This document shows positions 55,039 to 62,930 of a stretch of 64,000 nucleotides of DNA, piece after piece. Made by a program: the position numbers and the translations under genes. The notes below the pieces were generated by a model. The model did no database searches and was not told the origin of the DNA. It worked only from the letters and a program-made list of their open reading frames with translations. Source of the stretch: Caballeronia sp. SEWSISQ10-4 2 (GTDB lineage Bacteria > Pseudomonadota > Gammaproteobacteria > Burkholderiales > Burkholderiaceae); the NCBI RefSeq assembly GCF_030464885.1, contig NZ_JALPRJ010000003.1, positions 62,001 to 126,000 of the forward strand, read 5' to 3'. How positions within the stretch are numbered: position 1 is the first letter of the stretch; every line of letters begins with the position of its first letter.

Positions 55039-56193
55039 TTAGCATTGGAAAACAGCACCGATCTTTATGAGGGAGTCAATCTCTTTCAGCGAAAAATCCC
55101 AGTCAGCGAGAACCGCCCGACTGTATTGTCCAGGCTTACAGGGCTCATCGGGCGTCTGCGGAACGGTTCTGCTGAAACGCGGCGCCGGCATGGGGTGACT
55201 TACGCCCTTTAAAGTGGCGTACGTTTTCCGTGCTTTGATATGAGGATGTTCGGAAGCCTCAGTGATAGACAGGACCGGAGCGAAACAAACGTCCTTATCC
55301 TGGAAAATTTCGCACCACTCGTCTCGCGTGTGTTTAGCAATTGTTGCTGCAATTTTTTCCTCCTGTATTCGCCACTTCGAACGGTCATTCTGTGGCTGCA
55401 TGTCAGGGTCCTGAGCAAGACCCAGATGTGCAAGGAGGGGGTCGTAGAATTTCTTTTCAATGGCCCCAACCGCAACGTATTTGTGATCTGCCGTTTCGTA
55501 CGTTCTATAAAAAGGCGCACCACCGTCGAAGGTGTTTGCACCTCTCTCCTCGCTCCAAACGCCCGCCTGTAGGAACCCCACGACCATCGTAAGAAGACTA
55601 GCGGCGCCGTCGACCATGGCTCCATCGACTACCTGTCCAACACCGTCGCGCTTAGCGGCAAGGAGACCGCAAACAATTCCGAACGCCAGGTAAGCGGCCC
55701 CTCCAAAATCGCCGACCAAGTTCAACGGTGGGATAGGTCTGCCGTTTGGCGGACCAATTGCATGAAGCACACCGGTGAGCGCGATATAGTTAATATCGTG
55801 ACCGGCTTTTGCTGCGTATGGCCCGTCCTGCCCCCATCCCGTCATGCGGCCATACACCAGGCGCGGGTTCTTCCCAATACATACGTCGGGCCCGAGACCC
55901 AGACGTTCCATGACACCCGGGCGGAAGCCCTCAATCAGTGCATCAGCATTTGCGATCAAGCGCAGGACAGTTTCGCGTCCTTCAGGCTTCTTCAGGTCAA
56001 TGGCAACTGACCTTCTTCCCCTACGCACAAGATTGTATTTAGCCTCGACCTCGATCCCGAGGCCCGCAGACTCGGTGCGATCCACACAAATAACTTCAGC
56101 CCCCATGTCCGACAGCATCATTGCGGCATGAGGCCCAGCACCGAGGCCGGCGATTTCGATAATTTTGCATCCCGCAAGAGGTCCTGTGCGCAT
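55039..56193 (-). CDS. Alpha-methylacyl-CoA racemase (CaiB/BaiF superfamily)
   Basis: A 384-residue class III CoA-transferase-fold protein with racemase markers: LAGCKIIEIAGLGAGPHAAM at the N-terminus, catalytic His in AGHDINYIALTGVLHAIG and Asp in LNLVGDFGGAAYLAFG, matching the His126/Asp156 pair of mycobacterial MCR. It epimerises the 2-methyl centre of branched acyl-CoAs so that an S-specific dehydrogenase can act. AGGAGG lies upstream; ATG 56193 is preferred, though GTG 56196 has slightly better spacing. Its presence suggests a branched (isoprenoid, sterol side-chain or arylpropionate) substrate for this operon. Confidence 0.9.
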   Translation of the reverse strand: MRTGPLAGCKIIEIAGLGAGPHAAMMLSDMGAEVICVDRTESAGLGIEVEAKYNLVRRGRRSVAIDLKKPEGRETVLRLIANADALIEGFRPGVMERLGLGPDVCIGKNPRLVYGRMTGWGQDGPYAAKAGHDINYIALTGVLHAIGPPNGRPIPPLNLVGDFGGAAYLAFGIVCGLLAAKRDGVGQVVDGAMVDGAASLLTMVVGFLQAGVWSEERGANTFDGGAPFYRTYETADHKYVAVGAIEKKFYDPLLAHLGLAQDPDMQPQNDRSKWRIQEEKIAATIAKHTRDEWCEIFQDKDVCFAPVLSITEASEHPHIKARKTYATLKGVSHPMPAPRFSRTVPQTPDEPCKPGQYSRAVLADWDFSLKEIDSLIKIGAVFQC

Positions 56194-56198
56194 CACGA

Positions 56199-56345
56199 TC
56201 AAATCCCTCCTTCGCGCCGTCCGACTATCCCGAGCAAATCGTTCTCATCAGTCTCAATCTCATCTCGAGCAAGCCCGGGGTCTCGAGCCATGTCAACGCG
56301 ACCGCCTGCTACGACCGTCACGCAATCACGCATCCAGGTATCCAT
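56199..56345 (-). CDS. Small 48-residue ORF between hydratase and racemase
   Basis: An ATG at 56345 with AGGGA upstream opens MDTWMRDCVTVVAGGRVDMA and ends GIVGRREGGI, a few bases before the racemase start, so it would be coupled to it. It is acidic in the middle, with no recognised family. It may be a genuine small protein or a remnant of a larger gene. Confidence 0.3.
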   Translation of the reverse strand: MDTWMRDCVTVVAGGRVDMARDPGLARDEIETDENDLLGIVGRREGGI

Positions 56346-56430
56346 CGTCTTATTTCCCTTGTCCGGTGATTCTTCCTTCTCGTCCAATGCAAATTCGGAT
56401 CGAACTAGTCGGCATTGAGTTGATGAGATC

Positions 56431-57207
56431 TCACCGATTCGCAGAGCTCAATTTCTTTCGTTCGATGAACGCCGTGAGTCGCGTTGCAACATCTTCGGAA
56501 GCGAACAGCGTAGCGATATGTCGCCTCTCCATCGCGAAACCCACAGACAGCTGTGAACAAAAGCCGTCATAAATCGAACGCTTGATTTTACTTATTGCCG
56601 GCGTCGCCGCTGACGCCATTTGCTTGGCATAGGCGAGCGTCTGCTCAGTGAGCTCCGCCTCAGTGAACAGACGAGTTACCAATCCGAGCTGGAGCGCCTC
56701 TTCGGCTGTGACCGTGGTCCCGGTAATCATGAACTCCAGCGCTCGGGCGGGACCGATCAGAGAAGCGAGACGCTGGGTACCTCCGGCTGCAGGGAATAGT
56801 CCCAGTTTGACTTCCGGCAGGCCAATTCGATAATTCCCTGTGGACGCGAAACGCAAATCACAAGCCAACGCGATTTCGTAGCCGCCACCGAGAGCATGAC
56901 CGTCGATTTCTGCAATGTAGATTTTCTCGCTCTGCGTCAATTTGCTGAGTGTTTCGTGCAGAAATGCAATCATCTCCGTGTTCTGTTGCGGCGCATTCTC
57001 TCGGAATCGATTAACGTCTCCGCCGCCGGAAAAAAATCCCGACAGGTTGCTGCGGACAACTACAACTAAACAATCCGTGTCTCTTTCGGCAGCCTCAATG
57101 GCCGCGTCGAAGTCTCGCACGAAGCTGATGTCGATACCGTTGGCTGGCCCTCGACCCATTACAATCGTTCCAACCCGGTCATGCCGAGAATATGCTATCT
57201 GGCTCAT
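56431..57207 (-). CDS. Enoyl-CoA hydratase (crotonase family)
   Basis: A 258-residue crotonase with both catalytic glutamates: HALGGGYEIALACDLRFAST and GLPEVKLGLFPAAGGTQRLA. The oxyanion motif LSGFFSGGGDVNRF is complete. A true hydratase is expected. GGAGAAAAGG precedes ATG. It lies 35 bases before the synthetase stop partner upstream and feeds the racemase/thiolase operon. Confidence 0.92.
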   Translation of the reverse strand: MSQIAYSRHDRVGTIVMGRGPANGIDISFVRDFDAAIEAAERDTDCLVVVVRSNLSGFFSGGGDVNRFRENAPQQNTEMIAFLHETLSKLTQSEKIYIAEIDGHALGGGYEIALACDLRFASTGNYRIGLPEVKLGLFPAAGGTQRLASLIGPARALEFMITGTTVTAEEALQLGLVTRLFTEAELTEQTLAYAKQMASAATPAISKIKRSIYDGFCSQLSVGFAMERRHIATLFASEDVATRLTAFIERKKLSSANR

Positions 57208-57241
57208 GTCCTTTTCTCCACTTTTTGATCGGCGAGAAGTC

Positions 57242-58777
57242 TCAGGTTGCTTTCACGTTGTCCCGCAGTTTCGACTTCACCACCTTCCCCGTGGGATTCC
57301 GTGGCAGTGTGTCCACAAACACGAATTCACTTGGAATTTTGTATCTACCAAGATGCACCTCGCAGTGGGCGCGGATATCTTGTGATTCGATCGTACTTGC
57401 TTGCTGCCGGACGATAAAAGCGCGACCAACTTCTCCCCATTTAGCGTCGAGTATCCCCACGACAGCGCATTCGGCTATATCAGGCAGAAGACCAAGAACG
57501 CGCTCCACTTCGGCCGGATAGACGTTCTCGCCACCTGAGATAAACATATCCTTCCGGCGATCTACAATATAGAAGTAACCCTCATTGTCTCGATAAGCAA
57601 CGTCACCGGTGCGAAACCATCCAGACGAAGTAAATGATTCGCGAGTCGCTTCATCTCTTTTCCAATATCCTGAAGTGACGGTCGGCCCACGCACCAATAT
57701 TTCACCAAGCGTGCCATTTGGCACGGGCTCGTCATCCGGACCAACGATCATTATTTCAGCCAATATGCTTTGAAGACCGGCCGAACGATACTTTTGAGCC
57801 GGCATCGCAAGCGGCGAAACGAGTGAGAACCGCCCCGCCTCTGTCATGCCCCAACACTGCCGCACCGGCACCTCCACGTCAGCATATCGTTCAATCGTAG
57901 AGGCAGCGCAGGGAGCTCCAGAGCAAGCGAATCCTTGAAGCGACGCCGAACGAAGTCTTTCAAATCCGGGTTCCTTGAGCAGCATCTCGAGAATCGTTGG
58001 AACGCCTAACGTGTGTGTTATGCGTCTCTTTGGGTCTATCAGAAGCTGCAGCACCACGCTCGCTTCGAAGTCGCGAACGACGACGTTGGTGCCCCCGAAA
58101 AAGAACACGGGATTGGTAAAGGGCAGCAAGCCTCCAGCATGAAACTGTGGCAGCATGACCAGATAGCGACTGTCGGCGCTCAAGCGGAACGCCGAACCCA
58201 TAGCAATAGCGTCGGCCAACTGCATGCCGTAGGTGAACTGCACTCCCTTCGGAAGGCCAGTTGTTCCCGATGTGTAGAGCAAAGCCCAGATGTCCTCTTC
58301 CTTGCGGGCTCCGTAGTTTTCCCGCATCGGTTCGACATTTAAGAACGATTCATATTCACTACTTTCCCCAGCCCTCATTTCAATCGAGTGCTTGACCGAA
58401 GCAGTCGAGGCTAACTTTTCAGCCACGCTTCGAAACTCTGCTCCGTAGAAAATAGCGACGGGTTCCGCGTCAGCCACAATCGACTGCAATTCATTTATCG
58501 ACAGTCGCCAGTTCAAAGGCACAAAAATCGTTGCTGTCCGCATGCAGGCGAACTGTATTTCAAGGACATCAGTATCGTTGCGCGAAAGAACGAGCACGCG
58601 ATCGCCCCGAAGGGCGTTAAATACCGTCACGAATCCGTTCGTCAAGCGCGCAATCCGATCATCGAATTCAGCGTACGTACGCACGCGTCCCGAACTCACA
58701 TCTTCACAAGCGACACTGGCCGGCGACACCCTCGCATGATGGGCGATCCAGTCCACCGAAAAAATCCCGTGTTCCAT
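57242..58777 (-). CDS. AMP-dependent acyl-CoA synthetase
   Basis: A 511-residue adenylate-forming ligase: P-loop ALLYTSGTTGLPKGVQFTYG (about 164-183), QCWGMTEAGRFSLVSP, GWFRTGDVAYRDNEGYFYIV, DRRKDMFISGGENVYPAEVE and C-terminal Lys in LPRNPTGKVVKSKLR. Of three nearby ATGs, 58777 is chosen because GGGAG lies 5 bases before it. It activates the acid degraded by this operon. It is only distantly related to the 25-kb and 63-kb synthetases. Confidence 0.92.
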   Translation of the reverse strand: MEHGIFSVDWIAHHARVSPASVACEDVSSGRVRTYAEFDDRIARLTNGFVTVFNALRGDRVLVLSRNDTDVLEIQFACMRTATIFVPLNWRLSINELQSIVADAEPVAIFYGAEFRSVAEKLASTASVKHSIEMRAGESSEYESFLNVEPMRENYGARKEEDIWALLYTSGTTGLPKGVQFTYGMQLADAIAMGSAFRLSADSRYLVMLPQFHAGGLLPFTNPVFFFGGTNVVVRDFEASVVLQLLIDPKRRITHTLGVPTILEMLLKEPGFERLRSASLQGFACSGAPCAASTIERYADVEVPVRQCWGMTEAGRFSLVSPLAMPAQKYRSAGLQSILAEIMIVGPDDEPVPNGTLGEILVRGPTVTSGYWKRDEATRESFTSSGWFRTGDVAYRDNEGYFYIVDRRKDMFISGGENVYPAEVERVLGLLPDIAECAVVGILDAKWGEVGRAFIVRQQASTIESQDIRAHCEVHLGRYKIPSEFVFVDTLPRNPTGKVVKSKLRDNVKAT

Positions 58778-59083
58778 TGCGTCTCCCATGTTTTTAGAAT
58801 TCATCGCGTCCGTTTTTCGCGATATCTGATTCAATATGGACCAACGATTCTTCCCTGTCTTGAATGAAATTGCGGACTGACTCGCATCTTTTGGATTTGG
58901 CCCGCTTAGTGAAAAATATTCAGGTCCTGCTACTTGTCCGCGAGAACGTCGCGATCTTGCAAATTTGGCTTCCGCGACTAGCTGATCGACTACATTCCAT
59001 TGCCCAATTCGAAAGATTGCGCTTAGAGGGAGCACAGCGCGGCCGGACGCCTGTAAGCGGCAAGTGGCGCTGTTTGTGCAGCG

Positions 59084-59557
59084 TCAAAAATAATGCCGGG
59101 TAATGAACTCGGCAACACATGCTGGCTTGTCGCCGCCTTCAATGTCGAGCGTCACGTCCCACAGCACTTGCACACCTCCGCCTTCGACATCAGTCACGTT
59201 CATCACCTGGAAGCGGGCACGCACACGCGTACCCACACGCACCGGCGCGGTGAAACGCACGCGATTGAGTCCGTAGTTGACAACCGCCCGTTGCCGCAGC
59301 TCGATCGTCCGGCCGAGCAGTGCGACAATCAGCGACAACGTCAGAAAGCCATGCGCTATGGGCCCGCCGAACGGCGATTCGCGCGCAGCGCGTTCGGGAT
59401 CGACATGGATCCACTGATGGTCTCCCGTCGCGTCAGCAAACTCGTTGACGCGCGCTTGATCTATTTTGACCCAGTCACTCTTGAGCGGTGCTGCGTCGAC
59501 CAAGGCCCGAAGAGAATTGATATCGGAGACTCGTATCACGTTGTCGGTTTGTTCCAT
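59084..59557 (-). CDS. MaoC-family dehydratase
   Basis: A 157-residue single-hotdog (R)-hydratase. The motif RVNEFADATGDHQWIHVDPE carries the catalytic Asp and His, followed by PFGGPIAHGFLTLSLI. It acts as a dimer on trans-2-enoyl-CoA in known members. AAGGAG lies 7 bases before ATG. It belongs to the second CoA operon, between the GST and the synthetase. Confidence 0.92.
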   Translation of the reverse strand: MEQTDNVIRVSDINSLRALVDAAPLKSDWVKIDQARVNEFADATGDHQWIHVDPERAARESPFGGPIAHGFLTLSLIVALLGRTIELRQRAVVNYGLNRVRFTAPVRVGTRVRARFQVMNVTDVEGGGVQVLWDVTLDIEGGDKPACVAEFITRHYF

Positions 59558-59699
59558 CTTTGACTCCTTCGGTGTTTCGCTCGTTGTTTGAGCGACAGCG
59601 GAACATCTTCAGGCGCACAGAATGCGCGATATCACGGGCTTGAAATTTCTCCAATCGTGAAATCTTTTCTCTCAATTCCTAACTGCGTCCCAGCCGGTC

Positions 59700-60728
59700 T
59701 TATCGAAACAAGGCTTCGCAACCTGTTCCCGCAAGGATCTTGTCGACCGTTGCGCGATCAGCATCCCACAGTGCTTCGTGTCCAGCCCGGAGCCACTTCA
59801 AACACTTGCCTTGATACGAAAACGGCACCTGCATCCACGGCTTGCCATCGACCTCTGTCTCGACGGCATCGGAGCCGAGCGCTAATGCCCGAGCGTTGGC
59901 TAGCATCACGGGTGGGTAGACGCGTCCGATCTCGCTTAACAAATCGATTAAGGTCGCAGGGACTGAGTCCAAACTCATCCAGTCGCCGTCTACTGGTTCC
60001 AGCCCTGACAGATCTTCCATCAGACCAACCCACGCGAATACGCGAGGCGCGATCTTCAGGGTCAGGTCCATGGATGTCGGGTCAAAGCCGGCCAACTGCG
60101 TCAGTTGACCATAGACACCAAAGTCGCACGCACCGGGACGGTGGCCAAGAATGAAAGGCTGTAGTTTCAGATGCGATTCGAACGCTTCAAGAAACCGGCG
60201 GTAGCTGGCCTCAATCACCGGACCTGTGACCGCATTTGATCCGACAACGTAGAGCCGATTGATTTGGCGCTCGGAGAATCTCCTGACCGATGCCGCATAC
60301 GCTTCGTCTGACATCGACACGCCATGCCATAGCGGCAAAACACGAGCCGACTTGTCTATATCCTCATCGTTGGACCAGCGATAGTGGTACATCGCCTTGG
60401 TCAGCCACTCGTCGGCATAGTCTTCGATCAAGGCATCCAGGAACGCAAGTGCTGGATCGTTTGGGACGACGTTGCGACCCTTTCGCTCAGCATCGAGTCG
60501 ACAGATGATTGGGGTGGAATCCACGACAGCTTCCAGCACTCCGCCAAGACCAGGCAGGTAGAAAGTCGGCATCAGTTCGACCTTTGGCTTTGGCAGACTG
60601 GCAGTGATGTCGCTGCCGGTAATCAAAAGTCGATAAGGAATACGACGATAGCGCAGCACAGCCAGCATCTTGCGTGTGTAGGGTGATCCTGGGGCGCCAC
60701 TCAGGGCAATACGATCGGTCTGCGTCAT
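59700..60728 (-). CDS. Glutathione S-transferase family protein, long form
   Basis: A 342-residue protein with an N-terminal GST thioredoxin fold (LSGAPGSPYTRKMLAVLRYR, about 9-28; Ser/Tyr at the glutathione site) and a longer than usual helical C-domain (typical GST 200-230). AAGGAG precedes ATG. It lies between the SDR and MaoC genes of the second CoA operon, so it is probably catabolic, not general stress; glutathione-dependent dehalogenation, isomerisation or ether cleavage are options. Confidence 0.85.
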   Translation of the reverse strand: MTQTDRIALSGAPGSPYTRKMLAVLRYRRIPYRLLITGSDITASLPKPKVELMPTFYLPGLGGVLEAVVDSTPIICRLDAERKGRNVVPNDPALAFLDALIEDYADEWLTKAMYHYRWSNDEDIDKSARVLPLWHGVSMSDEAYAASVRRFSERQINRLYVVGSNAVTGPVIEASYRRFLEAFESHLKLQPFILGHRPGACDFGVYGQLTQLAGFDPTSMDLTLKIAPRVFAWVGLMEDLSGLEPVDGDWMSLDSVPATLIDLLSEIGRVYPPVMLANARALALGSDAVETEVDGKPWMQVPFSYQGKCLKWLRAGHEALWDADRATVDKILAGTGCEALFR

Positions 60729-60870
60729 GAAGAGGCTCCTTCGTTTATCTGGCTACGACCTATTTTGACGATCGGTCCCGAATGCGGAAATCGTTAGTGA
60801 TGTTCTTAGTGGGTCGCGTTGGTAACATCCCGCGGATCAACCAGAATCAAGTCAATGCTCGAAACACCCC

Positions 60871-61662
60871 CTAGATCACAATGGCACCGCCGTCGACGAC
60901 AAGAATTTGCCCCGTTATATGCCCACCTGCGTCGGAAGCAAGGAGTAATGCAGCCCCCTTCAAGTCGTTCTCTCCGCCAAATCTACCAAGCGGTGTTTGA
61001 GCTAACAGGTAGTCACCATGCTGGCTGATAGTCACCCGCGACATTTTCGACGGGAAGTAGCCTGGTGCCAAAGCGTTGACGCGGATACCTCGTGGTCCCC
61101 ATTCCGCAGCAAGCGCCCTCGTCATGTTCACGATTGCACCTTTCGCCGTGTTGTAGGCAATGGTGCCGATCATCTGTGGATGATGACCGCCAAGCCCTTC
61201 GGCCGAAGCGATGTTTAGCACTACACCGCGTCCGTTCGGCAAGAAGGCCTCCTTCGCCGCCGCGCGTACTAATGCGAAAGGTGCAGTTACATTTACACGC
61301 ATCACGCGCTCCCATCCGTCGGTCGGATAGTCTTCCGCGGGCGCCCCCCAAGTAGAGCCAGCGTTGTTTACAATAATGTCGATTCGCCCGTGGCGACGCA
61401 TGACCTCCTCCACGAGCGTCTCGGCAGTTCCTTCAAGATTTAAGTCAGCCGCGATAGCGTCCGCTTCAATCCCATCGGCGACAAGAGCGGCTACCGCCTC
61501 GTCCAACTCAGCCTGTTTCCGTGCAACCAACACGACGCGCGCGCCAAACTCACCGAGCGCTTCGGCGATTTGAAGGCCAAGCCCGCGTGATCCACCAGTA
61601 ATGAGGGCTAGGCGACCTGAGAGGTCAAAGAGGTCGCTAAGATGTTTTTTCTTGTCAGACAT
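60871..61662 (-). CDS. SDR-family oxidoreductase
   Basis: A 263-residue short-chain dehydrogenase: LITGGSRGLGLQIAEALGEF (about 19-38), NNAGSTWGAPAEDYPTDGWE, catalytic NIASAEGLGGHHPQMIGTIA then YNTAKGAI (Tyr, Lys), and GGHITGQILVVDGG. The ATG at 61662 is chosen at the start of similarity (MSDKKKHLSDLFDLSGRLAL); the upstream frame is not family-like and the ribosome site is weak. It is the first gene of the second CoA operon. Confidence 0.9.
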   Translation of the reverse strand: MSDKKKHLSDLFDLSGRLALITGGSRGLGLQIAEALGEFGARVVLVARKQAELDEAVAALVADGIEADAIAADLNLEGTAETLVEEVMRRHGRIDIIVNNAGSTWGAPAEDYPTDGWERVMRVNVTAPFALVRAAAKEAFLPNGRGVVLNIASAEGLGGHHPQMIGTIAYNTAKGAIVNMTRALAAEWGPRGIRVNALAPGYFPSKMSRVTISQHGDYLLAQTPLGRFGGENDLKGAALLLASDAGGHITGQILVVDGGAIVI

Positions 61663-61771
61663 ATTGTTCTCAAAAGTGAACTTGAATGGCTCAGACTGTC
61701 GACCCCACAACGGGCACCGACGTTGGCCGAACCGCCTATCTCGACGAACTTTAGGAAGCTTAGAAACCCCG

Positions 61772-61990
61772 ATGTCGGCGACGGACACGGCACCGATTAA
61801 GAACGTATCTATTCGCTACATCAAGAACAGCGAATACGGTCGCGAGGTAATCAAAAGTCAGCCCCAGCAAGTTTCTGATCGTTCTCGACCCGCGGAACGA
61901 GGAGCGTGCTACGACGGCACTCGGTCTCTTCGATTCGCGGATTTGTCACGTCGTAAATCACGTCTAGTAAAAATTTCAGACAGACTCTAA
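61772..61990 (+). CDS. 72-residue ORF, possible 5' remnant
   Basis: A plus-strand ATG with AGGAAG about 15 bases upstream opens MSATDTAPIKNVSIRYIKNS, which reads like a natural N-terminus, then turns into Arg/Ser-rich sequence and stops at the AraC gene end. Probably the truncated start of a lost gene. The rest of 61663-61990 is the SDR leader with no other feature seen. Confidence 0.3.
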   Translation: MSATDTAPIKNVSIRYIKNSEYGREVIKSQPQQVSDRSRPAERGACYDGTRSLRFADLSRRKSRLVKISDRL

Positions 61991-62836
61991 TTAATCCATC
62001 AAGCTGTATTCACCGGGAGTTACTCCATATACTTTCTTGAAAATACGAGTCAGATGTGATTGGTCAGAAAAACCGCATTTCATTGCAACATTCGATATGG
62101 CGTCCTTTTTAATAAGAAGTTTTGCGGCCTCCCCGGCGCGCGCTTGCATACGCCAAGCATGAGGGGATAAACCATAGCGTTCCGTGAAGCGACGAATAAG
62201 CGAATACGTCGAAAATCCAACCTGCTCGGCAACACTGTCAAGCATTGTTCTTTCGAACAGGGTACTGGCCAGTATGTGTCTAGCTCGTTCGAGGCGTATA
62301 TCCGGGTGCCCGACCCACGGCATCCGTGGCCCGAACGAATCGGTATTTTCTAAAAACCAATGGATCAGTGGCTGCAACAGCCGTTCTTGTTGCGCCGCCG
62401 GCTCCGTCGCTTCTGAAGCGCGGTGGAGATCATAGAACAACGCAGCGTCTGGACCTCTGTTCCCGCATACGGGATTAGCAAAGCTAACCACGCCCTTCGC
62501 AGTTCGCCACGCATCGTCATGTTTGACGAGCAAACTAGGAGGAAAATGCAGGCTTCGAATTCTCCAACCGTTTCCATCAACGGGATATGCCGATTGGACT
62601 TGATGCGCGCCGACCAGAATCATTTGCCCCGCGCCTACGCGCTGAATCATTCTGTCAACGGTCACCTTCACAGTCCCAGCGGTCACCAGAATTGCCGTCA
62701 TCACGTCGTGCGAGTGAGGAATGAACTCCTGATCATAGTACCCATGGAACATTACGATGTCCGCCTGCGTCTTCAAGCGCCAACATTTTCGAGTGTCGAG
62801 TGCCTCTTCTTGCAATACGTTACTGGAGCGCAACAT
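61991..62836 (-). CDS. AraC-family transcriptional regulator
   Basis: A 281-residue regulator. The N-terminal cupin sensor (about 25-110; FHGYYDQEFIPHSHDVMTAI) is followed by two HTHs: ERTMLDSVAEQVGFSTYSLI and KKDAISNVAMKCGFSDQSHL then TRIFKKVYGVTPGEY, the AraC signature. ATG at 62836 has GAGGAG 9 bases upstream, better than two earlier in-frame starts. It lies upstream of and in the same direction as the second CoA operon and is its likely activator. Confidence 0.9.
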   Translation of the reverse strand: MLRSSNVLQEEALDTRKCWRLKTQADIVMFHGYYDQEFIPHSHDVMTAILVTAGTVKVTVDRMIQRVGAGQMILVGAHQVQSAYPVDGNGWRIRSLHFPPSLLVKHDDAWRTAKGVVSFANPVCGNRGPDAALFYDLHRASEATEPAAQQERLLQPLIHWFLENTDSFGPRMPWVGHPDIRLERARHILASTLFERTMLDSVAEQVGFSTYSLIRRFTERYGLSPHAWRMQARAGEAAKLLIKKDAISNVAMKCGFSDQSHLTRIFKKVYGVTPGEYSLMD

Positions 62837-62930
62837 TGGCCCTCTCCTCATTAAGATCACGCCCAATAGTGCCCCGCTAAACGCACGAAATTTGACTGCC
62901 TGTTAGACTTCAAGTGTCGAAGCGCAGATG

